Below are positions 56,309 to 64,000 of a stretch of DNA of 64,000 bases, piece after piece (within the stretch, counting starts at the first letter, position 1; each line of letters starts with the position of its first letter). The translations under genes were made by a program, and so were the position numbers. Source of the stretch: Neoceratodus forsteri (lineage: Eukaryota > Chordata > Ceratodontiformes > Ceratodontidae); NCBI GenBank assembly GCA_016271365.2, contig CM057458.1, forward strand, positions 197,380,501 to 197,444,500, read 5' to 3'. Below the pieces are notes generated by a model. The model searched no databases, had not been told where the DNA came from, and was given only the letters and a program-made list of their open reading frames with translations.

Positions 56309-56467
56309 CTCAAACACACACTTTTTTTTTTGTTTTGTTTGTTAGGTTTTTTTTTCACCCTAAATTAAAGGTCCAAGTACAAGATTTCTACTTCTTTAGT
56401 CCCAGCATAGAAGTCCAGTCACACAGCAGTCCTTTCTCCTGGTGTCTTCTGCCAAGCTACTTGCCAA
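56309..56467 (-). repeat. CR1 5' tandem monomers (rest of unit 2 and partial unit 3)
   Basis: 56309-56397 completes unit 2 (aligns with 54209-54300). 56398-56467 is the start of unit 3 (agtcccagcatagaagtcca). The CR1 5' end is therefore at about 56467. Confidence 0.87.
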
Positions 56468-56545
56468 GATACTAAAATTATGTACTCACCATACAATCTT
56501 CTAAGAATATTTTTACTGTTGATTCATACTCCCACCCACCATCCC
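56468..56545. repeat. DIRS A2 internal complementary region, right half
   Basis: actaaaattatgtactcacc, then tcttctaagaata and tgattcatactccc. Its reverse complement matches the A2 right end at about 56890-56943. It continues the left half at 49660-49709 once CR1 is removed. Confidence 0.82.
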
Positions 56546-56752
56546 CTGGACCCACTCTAGTATGGTTGTGTTGTGGTCTTCACCACTTTATACTTGATTT
56601 GGTCTGTGAAGACACTGTGTTGCTGGATTTGGTGGCCCTTCTTATGTGGGCCACCAGGGCTATACGCTATCTTATGCCCTTAAGTTAAGCACTTGTTAGA
56701 TTATGCTGCACCTCCTTGGTAAAAAAAAAAGATACTAAGGCAGTCGGGGGGC

Positions 56753-56943
56753 TAGTGCCAACGTAAACAGACAGCCGCATGGACTCTTGGAGCCATAGGT
56801 GCACTTTGCTTACCTTGGCACCAGCCCTCTGAAAAGTTCTGGCTCCTGTGGAGTCCTAGTGCCTCCGGCTTAGACTCACTAGTGTGAATCAATGGTGAAG
56901 AAATTCTTAGAAGATCAAGAATTACAGTGAGTTTGTAATTTTA
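56753..56943. repeat. Right inverted terminal repeat of DIRS A2 with hairpin
   Basis: The terminal part from about 56806 matches the left repeat at 44501-44625. The hairpin arms gggggctagtgccaacgt (about 56754) and accttggcaccagccctc (about 56813-56830) pair with each other. Confidence 0.8.
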
Positions 56944-56976
56944 ATTTCTGCTTCCAAAAGCAGGTACCCACATTTG

Positions 56977-57165
56977 TCTAGATTTTCTTCAAGGATATCT
57001 CCTCCATTAGGCCACACCTTTGGAATTGTTGCCATCAGTCACTAGGACCACTCAGAAGCTTTTGCTAACGAAGGACTGCCCACGACAAAGTCAGTGTGTT
57101 AGTGTCTATATATGGCACCATCACGCCTCAGTTCTTTTCCCACAATCAGTCATCCTTAAGCTCTA
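56977..57165. repeat. Left inverted terminal repeat of DIRS B2 (with TATA-like box)
   Basis: Matches the reverse complement of B1 at about 8820-9005 (ccattaggccacacctttgg, then cacgac and cagtgt). A tatata-type motif lies at 57107-57113 and cagttcttttcc at 57130-57141. Confidence 0.8.
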
Positions 57166-57175
57166 ATTCCCCCTG

Positions 57176-58440
57176 TTGCAAACAGGGGACTGGCTTTGCT
57201 CCCTAGACATGAAGGATGCATACCTCCATGTCAAGATCAGAAAAGCTCACATGCAGAATCTCCGCTTTATGCAGGAGGGGGGACCTCTTCCAGTTCAGAG
57301 TGTTACCTTTTGGCTTGTCGTCTTTGCCATGGGTTTTTACCAGATGTTTGGCAGTGGTGGCAGTAGCCCTTCACAGGGAAGGCCTGTATGTTTTCCCATA
57401 TCTGCATGACTGGCTTTTGAGTTCCAGCTCCAGGGAAGATCTGCTACATACCCTGTCTTGGACAAGACAAACTAGTTGCCACAGTAAATGTGCTAAAGAA
57501 TTTGATGACGCCTTGTCAAAGACTGCAGCTGGCCCAGTGGTGTAGAGGGCTAAGTCGCCTTGGGCCCTACCTCTTACCACGCCAGCAAGCCGGGGTCGCG
57601 AGCTCTGGTTGGCGGGGAGGGAGAGAGTGAGCATCCAACAGCAGCTCTCCTCCCTGGGGTGGGTTGTGGCTCCTGCTACGGTGATTCCCAGTGGAGACTG
57701 GAAGTGCAACAGTCGGGGTCACACTGGACAAGGGGAGAGGCTGCGGTGGAGGTCCGTAGGTCGGGGGCAGGAGCACACCCGTTGCATGCTGGACATCATT
57801 GCACATCCATGCCTCCGAATGGGGGGGTTTCACATTCATGCTCACGAAAGAAGGAAACACCCTGGATCCAAATGAAGATGACAACGTGCCAACCCCATGC
57901 CCACCATCGGACCCCGCCCTCCCTGGTCTAGATATCCTCTGACCTGCACCCTGCCCACACGGAGCTAAATTTCAAAGAGGGCCTGGGGTAAGTGGTGGGT
58001 AGCCCCGCCCTGAGGTGTGCAAGCCAGGGGTTACCCAGTGAAGCTGCAGTGTCAGGTCATAGTTATGGGTGGACTCGGGGTTGGGGGGGTCTCAGGCTGG
58101 ATGGACAAGCTGGTGCCGTCTGAGGGATGCCTTTAGTCCAATGACCGGAGGGAGAAAAAAAAAAGACTGCAGCACGTCAGGGCAAGGGATGTACTTTCCT
58201 GCCACAGGCCAGGGCAGAACAGCTGATTGCACAAGCATAGCTGGTATACAGAAATCATTATGGCTCAGTAAGGACAATGTTACGCCTGCTAAGGCTCATG
58301 GTTGTGGCCATTGTGACTGTGCCACTGGCCCACTTACATATGAGGAAATCCTCAATGGCACTCAGAGTTCAATGGAATCAGCTGAAAGACAATCTGTATC
58401 AAATTGTGCTCCTCACGAATCCCCTGAACAGAGCCTTGCT
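57176..58440 (+). pseudogene. DIRS family B reverse transcriptase, copy B2 (with SINE)
   Basis: It opens in the palm with DWLCSLDMKDAYLHVKI (first catalytic Asp). A frame change gives QFRVLPFGLSSLPWVFTRCLAVVAV and FPYLHDWLLSSS, where the first Asp of the YLDDW box is His. It is split at 57529 by a SINE and resumes at about 58174 with the thumb and LRLMVVAIVTVPLAHLHMRKSSMALRVQWNQL. The N-terminal fingers are deleted. Confidence 0.82.
57530..58161 (+). mobile_element. tRNA-like SINE with 12-bp target duplication
   Basis: Flanked by identical aaagactgcagc at 57518-57529 and 58162-58173. It starts tggcccagtggtgtagaggg and has a B-box-like ggggtcgcgagc at about 57591-57602, suggesting a tRNA head. 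It ends with a run of about ten A. At 632 bp it is long for a SINE and may be composite. I cannot name the family. Removing it restores the RT frame. Confidence 0.8.
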
Positions 58441-58444
58441 TTGG

Positions 58445-59060
58445 TGGAATGAATGCAACAGCTTACCAAATGACGTTCCATTCCTTGTACCCTCTCCTGT
58501 ACAGAGCCTCACTATGGATGCCACAGGCTTCGACTGGGGGCACACCTTGGCCGTTACCAGACACAGGGTTCATGGTCCAAGGCGGAGGCCAAGTTACACA
58601 TAAATGTCCTGGAGACAAGAGCTGTCCTGCACAGCCTCCAGGCATTTCAGAAGCATCGGATTCCAGATCCTCTGTTAATTCAGACTGCATTACATGAAGC
58701 AAATAAGGGGACACTTATTCCTATCCCCTGAGGAGGGAAGCAATGAGAGTATGCTACTAGGCTCTGTCCCACGGCCTACAGCAATTAGCCGTGCATCTCC
58801 CAGGTCTCAAAAAAATCTTAGCAGACAGGCTAAGCAGGTCACATTTCAAGATGCATGAATGGGAACTGCTGACCTCTGTGGTAGATGACCTCATTGCAAG
58901 ATGGGGTTATCCAGAGTTTAACCTTTTTGCACCCCCACATGATGCAAAACTGACGCGTTTCTTCTCGCTTGCTCACTCACTCAAGGGCTTGGAGTTTTCT
59001 GGCAAGACGCATTGTCCCTCTTTTGGAATGGGAAATTCCTGTATGCATTTCTCCTGATTC
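58445..59060 (+). pseudogene. DIRS family B RNase H and downstream block, copy B2
   Basis: LTMDATGFDWGHTL stands where TTDASxxGWG is expected, at about 58510. In other frames KLHINVLETRAVLHSLQAF and VHLPGLKKILADRLSR (about 58790-58835) appear. The post-RNase H block is FNLFAPPHDAKLTRFFS (about 58915-58965), then a frame-shifted LYAFLLIPLI at about 59040-59070. Confidence 0.78.
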
Positions 59061-59229
59061 CTCTCATATAGAGGGTGCTTCTTGAACTATTGATCCAGTA
59101 TGGCCTCGTCTGATATGGTTTCCACTCCTGTGACAGATAGCTGTGGAGCCTCCTGTACCCCTCCCTGTGTGCCGGGGTCTGTTGTCACAGGTCAAAGGGT
59201 CCCTGTTCCATCTGGACCTGAACTCCCTA

Positions 59230-59690
59230 CATCTGCGTGCATGGCTCCTGAAAACATAGGCATTGCATGTTTTGGGGTATCCCCTAAGGTTGCTGATGTT
59301 GTGGTCGCAACCAGAAAACGACCTGTCAGACATACTTGTTTATGAAATGGAAGCGGTTCACTTTGTGGGCTGCTTCCAGGCATTTGGACCCATTTACATG
59401 TCCTGTACATGCTGTCTTGGAATATCTGCTGTCACTGTCAGACTTGTCTGCAGTATTCCTCACTTAAGGTGCATTTGACCGCTATATTAGCTTTTCGTAC
59501 CCCTGTTGATGGTCATATCGTTACACAGTTAGAGGAGCCCCATATTTTTCTTAGGAGTATGCTACATATGAAGCCTATTCGCAATCCAGTCCCACCTTGG
59601 GATTTGAATTATGTACTTGAGAAACTGATATTGACGCCTTTTGAGACAGCTGAGAGTTGTGGCTTACATTTCCCGTCATGGAAAACATAT
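59230..59690 (+). pseudogene. DIRS family B tyrosine recombinase, N-terminal half, copy B2
   Basis: GVSPKVADVVVATRKRPVRHTCL and then, in another frame, KWKRFTLW-like sequence at about 59350. SSLKVHLTAILAFRTPVDGHIVTQLEEPHIFLRSMLHMKP-IRNPVPPWDLNYVLEKL covers 59455-59635. It ends at LHFPSWKTYF, just before the first catalytic Arg box, where DIRS C2 is inserted. Confidence 0.82.
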
Positions 59691-59895
59691 TTTTAGGGAC
59701 GTGGATATGTTGTTCATCCACACTTCTTGGCATGTCCCTTTTCCCTATTGTTTCTTGCCAGAAGGTCTTAAAGCTGGCTCCTCCAACCTACCCGGGTGGC
59801 ATAACCCTTGGCTCCGCCCCATGACGCCAGATCTTCCTTTCTGCTGGAAGATTCAGGTTGCCTCCTCTTTGCTCCCACGTTCTGTAGGCCCTGGC
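59691..59895. repeat. Left terminal repeat of DIRS C2
   Basis: Aligns with 13012-13210 (atatgttgttcatccacac, then tccgccccatgacgccagat). The tatata box of C1 is changed here to ggcataaccc. Confidence 0.85.
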
Positions 59896-59965
59896 TTCGT
59901 TTCCTTCAGATTCTTTGTAGATTAAGCTTGTTCGAGCTAGCGATTGCGATAGTTTTTTCTAGATC

Positions 59966-62315
59966 ATGGAAGATAAATCTTCCCCTGGTTTCCACCGGTG
60001 CCCGTGCCGTCAAAAAATGTTGCACACAGATCCACATACCACAAGCATCTACTGTTTGGGTGTTGGCCATGACACGCAGGCCTGTGAGATTTGTCTCGTG
60101 TTCCACTCGAACATCCTCGATGATCGTCTTGCATGACTCAAGCTGGGCAGGCCCGAAAAACAGAATCCACCAGTGAAATCGAAGGAGGTCCGGTGGGCAG
60201 TCTCCACAGCTGCGAGGTCTGCCGAGCAGTTAGAGCAAATGCAGGCCTTCAAGGAAGAGACAATGTGGGCTGTGGAACTCTCCTCTCAGACAGTTTTTGT
60301 TCCACTCAATCTGAGCTCCACCTTCACGGGCTTCTTTTGGGAGATGTGCTAGTCTCTCCCCACTAAGGGCAAGTGACCTTCGGGCGTGCACGCCTCCCAG
60401 TCCCGTAAAAAGGACAAGGAACTGAGAGGTTCTTCATCTCGGCGAAGACATTCTTGGGATCGATAGCGATCTCGATCCCAGGAATCTCCAGTCTCAACCT
60501 TGGTTGAGATTGCGACTTTGGCCGCCGGCTTTTCAGTCCCTCTGTCTGGTCAGCCGACCAAAGTCTCAATCAATGACGCGGTTGAGATAACTCTCGACCC
60601 TGTCGATCTGTTGTCGCCCGATGAGGCCAGCAACTCTCTTAACAGGACCCCGTTCTGTTTCTTCCTGATGAGGAGACCTAGCCTGCTGGCAGTCCCATTG
60701 AGGAACCGGTCCCTGATCCAGGAAAATCACCAGTTCCCCCAGTGTCTCCCGAGTTACCCAATCACCCAGTCCATTCGAGGTCGAGGACCCCCTTGACCGA
60801 TAGACTGAGGAAGGCGCATAAGCGCTTAAAGAAGATGCGATGCCAACATTCATCTTCGTCATCCTCTAATGAGGAGAGGCTTCGACGGAAACTCCATCAA
60901 CGCTACAAAGATCTCATGGGGCAACAGCCGATTTTGTCTGGCCAGAAACCAGCTTTGGTTTCCTCACTGGCCATTACCTAGCTTTCGCCTTCTAGGCCAA
61001 AACCGGCTCCATCGAAACTGATCATCTCGGTTCCTCTGCCCGCGGAGCCAGTAGAACCTGCCCCGGTTCGGCCAAAACCAACCTCTCCACCAACAGTGGT
61101 GAAGCTGCTGCCTAAACAGCCCACAGGAGAGGCTCCTTCGAAAGAAGCTCGGACTGTTACGGGACTTCCCAGCAAGATTTCGGTCACTCTTACGCCTGAC
61201 TGCCCGAGGTGCATAGAAGTGGACTTTGGTGGCTGGCCAATTTATCCGAATACTTCGGATTCTGATGACTCCGACCTCCACTCTCGTCCGCTTGATGATG
61301 AGTCGATGGGAAATCTGTTGATGGAGGAAGGTCCTTTGTCCTCTTTGGGGATTCTCCACCTCATCTCAGAATCCACGGGGATGCCCCTGGAGCCTGTCCA
61401 GAAACGGGCAGAGTACCCTCTTACAGATATTCTTGAGAGGGGATACCCCTACGGAAGCCTTCCCAGTGGCAGAGGCCATTGTTGGTCTGGCTTTGGCAGC
61501 ACCCTGCCTCCTGCCTAGCGCCATCTGCCTGGTTGGCCTGCAAGTATGCGGTGCCCATTGGATCCCGCTCAGGGTTCACGGAACACTGCTCGGCTGAGGG
61601 GCTGGTGACCGCTTCTGTGTTCAGACACAAAGGCAGTTCTGCCGGCACCGATAAACCTCCAGACAAGGAGTCCAAAAAATTGGACCACTCTGCCAGGAAG
61701 GTTTATGCCACCTCCTCACTAGGCCTCCATCAGGCAAGCTCGGCCGTCGTCATGGCACATTTCTCTCGTGCCCTGTTGGGCTCCTTGGATGAGGTTCTCC
61801 CACACCTCCCTGCAGACCTTCAGACTACAGTCAAGCAAGTCCGGGATCAGGGCCTGGCCGTTTGCCAAGCAGCAACTTCAGACAGCCCTGGACCTCAGGG
61901 ATTCATGCGCCCGTTCGGTGGCAGCCGCTGTTGCCATGCGCCGCAGGGCTTGGCTGAGACTTTCCACCTTCACAGTGGATACCCAGCACAAACTCACTGA
62001 TGTTTCTTTCCTGGGCACCGATCTCTTCGGCCCAGGTGTGGATGGTCACCTTCAGCGAATTGAGCAGCCCAATGCCACCTTGAACTCAGCTACTTCTGCT
62101 CAGAAAGATGCCCCTGGTGCCAAGAAACAGCAGAAGAAGAAGCCATTTCGGCACCCTGCTCCTGTAGCCAAGCAGCCCTGCTTCCAAGGTGGGCAGCAAC
62201 AGCAGGCACAGGCTTGGCGCCCCCAGCCCAAGTCCATTCCTCCAGCGACCCATAGAAGAGGTCGAGGTTCAGGCGGCTTCCAATCTGGACCCTCTTCTTC
62301 CAAGCCTGCCCAGTG
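59966..62315 (+). pseudogene. DIRS family C gag, copy C2
   Basis: The ATG at 59966 opens MEDKSSPGFHRCPCRQKMLH, then HTTSIYCLGVGHDTQAC and CLVFHSN, a Cys/His-rich zinc-like segment. A stop (tga at about 60136) and frame changes follow. The Pro/Ser-rich linker leads to ESTGMPLEPVQKRAEYPLTDIL (about 61370-61440). The capsid-like part is at 61660-62000 (KLDHSARKVYATSSLGLHQASSAVVMAHFSRALLGSLDEV), ending in a Gln/Lys-rich tail at about 62310. It spans the C1 break point without interruption. Confidence 0.8.
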
Positions 62316-63290
62316 ATGGGATAGGGTCTGCCACCCCTATTCCTATCATGCCAGCTCTGGGTCCTCTCATGGGGAGCTGGCTCTGCCACTTTCTTTCCGC
62401 CTGGTCTACTGCTACCATGGACAGGTGGGTTCTAGAAGTGGTCAGCCAGGGTCTGCCTCTGGAATTTGAGCAGTACCCTCCCAGCCAAGCCAAGCCCCAC
62501 GGGAGGAAAGAGCATCAATCCACACTCGATCGGCTCTGAGAGACAACATAGCCCAACTCCTCCTCAAGGAGGCAGTGGCCCAAGTGACAGATCCCCCAGT
62601 TGACCCAGGGTTCGTGTCCAGGTACTTCCTGGTCCTGAAGCGGATGGGAGGGCTGGCGCCCCATTTTAGATCTGCACAACCTGAACCAGTTTCTCAGGCC
62701 ATGCACCTTCAGGATGGTACCTCTGTCCCAGATCATACTAATCCTGGAGCAGAACATGTGGTTCTGCTCACTGGATCTCCACAACACGTTTTTCCACGTC
62801 CCAATCCCTATGTCTCATCAGAGGTTCCTCCGCTTTTGAGCAGAGGGAACCTTTTACGTGTTCCGAGCCATACCATTCAGCCTGTCATCAGCCCCATGGG
62901 TCTTCCCCAAATGCATTGCAGTGGTGGCAGCCCACCTCAAGCGTCGAGGGGTCAGAATATACCCTTACCTCGATGATTGGCTCTTAGCGGGTTCCACCCA
63001 GCAAGAGGTGGAGAGGTCCAGAGATCTGGTCCTCCAAACCTGCTCTCAGCTTGGCCTCCTGATCAATGAGGCCAAGTCAGAGCTCGTGCCTTCACAAGTG
63101 ATATGCTTCATCGGGGCAGAGCTTGACTCCTACCGAGCCAGAGCCCAGCTCTCGGTAGACAGGGTGGAGGCTGTCTCCTCCTTTGCCCAATAATTTCTGG
63201 TTGGGCACTTGCACCCTACCCAGGACTTTCTGCACCTTCTGGGGTACATGGCGGCTTGGACCACCATGGTCCAATGGGCCCAGTGGCATA
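62316..63290 (+). pseudogene. DIRS family C reverse transcriptase, copy C2
   Basis: The lead-in WSTATMDRWVLEVVSQGLPLEFEQYPP is at about 62400-62480, then DPGFVSRYFLVLKRMGG (about 62600). Frame changes run through LDLHNTFFHVPI-like sequence, where the catalytic Asp region is altered. FSLSSAPWVFPKCIAVVAAHLKRRGVRIYPYLDDWLLAG at about 62875-62995 keeps an intact YLDDW active site. INEAKSELVPSQVICFIGAELDS runs to 63140, and a TAA stands at about 63191. Confidence 0.87.
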
Positions 63291-64000
63291 TGCGCCCCCT
63301 TCTATTGGAACTGGCCGCCCAGTGGAATCAACACCAAGGTCATTTCAACCAGCTGATCACTGTGACCCAGAAGATGTGGGACGCTCTCCAGTGGTGGACT
63401 GTCCTGGATCATCTGCAGGAAGGGATCCCATTTGTCCGCCCCGAGCTGATGGTCATCCTGATGACCGATGCCTCTCTCACGGGCTGGAGAGCCCACATGG
63501 GGGACAACAGGGCCCATGAGTTCTGGACCCCCGAGGAATCCTGATACCATATCAACCTGCTAGAGCTCAGCATGGTCAGACTGGCGCTGTCAGCATTCGC
63601 TCAGCAGCTTCAGGGTCAAGTGGTTACAGTCCAGATGGACAACACCACAACCATGCACTACCTCAACAAACAGGGCGGCATGCACTCCCGACTGCTGTGC
63701 AGAGAAGCACTCTATATCTGGACACTCATGAGCCGACTGGAGGTGGATCTCCTAGCCATTTAAGTGGCAGAAGTCCCAATCAACTGGCAGATGCCCTCAG
63801 CCACATAGGCAAGACATACCACGAGTCATCTCTCCACCCAGAGGTAGCTCACAGCCTGTTCTCCCACTGGGGCAAACCAATGGTGGATCTGTTTGCTTCC
63901 AGGGAAAATGCCAAGCTGAGGCTGTTTAATGCCCACCCCCTCAGCAGGGCTCACTGCAGGGGGATGCCTTCTCGTGGCCATGGACCCCAGGCTTCTTCTA
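63291..64000 (+). pseudogene. DIRS family C RNase H and downstream block, copy C2 (cut by window end)
   Basis: VILMTDASLTGWRAHMGD (Trp-Gly changed to Trp-Arg) and, after a stop at about 63541, LELSMVRLALSAFAQQLQGQVVTVQMDNTTTMHYLNKQGGMHS. The next part, HEWSFHPEV-like and MVDLFASRENAKLR, is at about 63820-63920. The window ends before the LYAFPP block and the recombinase. Confidence 0.85.

Larger units (their letters stand above)
49710..56467 (-). mobile_element. CR1-clade LINE, near full length with tandem 5' monomers
   Basis: The 3' end (left, about 49710) carries the gaaacatagactttgatggc and cagtctgccc block shared by the other CR1 copies. Moving along the minus strand, the order is ORF2 C-terminus, RT, endonuclease, ORF1 (esterase and zinc motif) and then a 5' region of about 325-bp tandem units (53976-56467). 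It lies inside the ICR of DIRS A2, whose halves join when it is removed. A 1.77-kb DNA element interrupts the second 5' unit. Confidence 0.88.
44501..56943 (+). mobile_element. DIRS family A retrotransposon, complete copy A2, interrupted by CR1
   Basis: The left end (atcttccaagaatcc from 44501) is the reverse complement of the right end (about 56806-56943) over at least 120 bp, including ccattgattc, ctaggac and cttttcagaggg. Gag, RT, RNase H and recombinase lie at 44880-49610. The ICR begins at about 49660, breaks at about 49709 and resumes at about 56468; the 6.76 kb between is a minus-strand CR1. Without the insert the element is about 5.7 kb. The coding regions are more decayed than those of families C and D. 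Confidence 0.88.
56977..59690 (+). mobile_element. DIRS family B retrotransposon, copy B2 (gag deleted, interrupted by DIRS C2)
   Basis: The left repeat matches the reverse complement of the B1 right repeat. RT begins right after it at about 57180, so gag and the RT N-terminus are missing. RNase H and the first half of the recombinase follow. The recombinase stops at SWKTYF (about 59690), where the left end of DIRS C2 begins. The rest is presumably beyond 64000. A SINE with a 12-bp target duplication sits in RT. Confidence 0.83.
59691..64000 (+). mobile_element. DIRS family C retrotransposon, copy C2 (3' end outside window)
   Basis: The left repeat (tttttagggacgtggatatg at 59691) matches that of C1 at 13012. 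Gag, RT and RNase H follow in the same order and with closely similar sequence. The gag region is not interrupted at the point where C1 holds DIRS D, so C2 gives the empty-site sequence. It is inserted in the recombinase gene of DIRS B2. Confidence 0.9.

Noticed and set aside
56037..56345. 102-codon frame in the TTAA element as a transposase piece
   Set aside because: It has no DDE motif or known similarity and it runs across the element end into CR1 sequence.

Overview
This window looks like vertebrate intergenic or intronic DNA made almost entirely of nested retrotransposons. I infer an amphibian, possibly a caecilian. The reasons are eight copies or part-copies from five families of DIRS-type (tyrosine-recombinase) retrotransposons, Rex1/CR1-, L2- and L1-clade LINEs, a Gmr1-type Ty3/gypsy element, a tRNA-derived SINE with a V-SINE-like core, and a TTAA-flanked element whose ends fit the Xenopus T2 MITE/Kolobok consensus. 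The species call is inference. No bacterial, CRISPR, rRNA or free-standing tRNA features were seen.

The only host coding sequence I recognise is one 93-bp exon (43528-43620, + strand) of a glutamate carboxypeptidase II family gene (FOLH1/NAALAD2-like), with AG and GT splice sites. The surrounding DNA is therefore probably intron of that gene.

Layout: 1-2463 is the 3' part of DIRS family A (copy A1). 2464-4563 is an L1-clade LINE (- strand). 4951-7998 is an L2 LINE (+). 7999-9005 is the 3' end of DIRS family B (B1). 9415-9640 is a family A end fragment (A3), 9945-10535 an L2 3' end, and 10536-11870 a CR1/Rex1 LINE (-). 13012-25841 is a complete DIRS family C element (C1) split by a complete DIRS family D element (14957-21846), which itself carries a SINE. 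26966-42392 appears to be one L1-clade LINE (-) broken up by a CR1 fragment, a complete Gmr1-like LTR retrotransposon (28653-34553) and a complete DIRS family E element (37497-42252). The host exon follows. 44501-56943 is a complete DIRS family A element (A2) whose internal complementary region is split by a near full-length CR1 (49710-56467, -), and the CR1 5' monomers are split by a 1.77-kb TTAA-flanked DNA element. 56977-59690 is DIRS family B (B2, internally deleted, with a SINE). It is interrupted by a second family C element (C2) that runs off the window at 64000.

Each DIRS copy with visible ends shows the structure expected of the group: inverted terminal repeats, and an internal complementary region (ICR) that is the reverse complement of the right end joined to the left end. 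Gene order is gag, then RT-RNase H (with the region after RNase H where a methyltransferase-like domain lies in this group), then tyrosine recombinase, then ICR and right repeat. All coding regions carry frameshifts, stops or lost catalytic residues, so every element here reads as a fossil. Element boundaries come from by-eye matching of ends and are usually good to a few bases where a repeat or target duplication defines them; elsewhere they are approximate.
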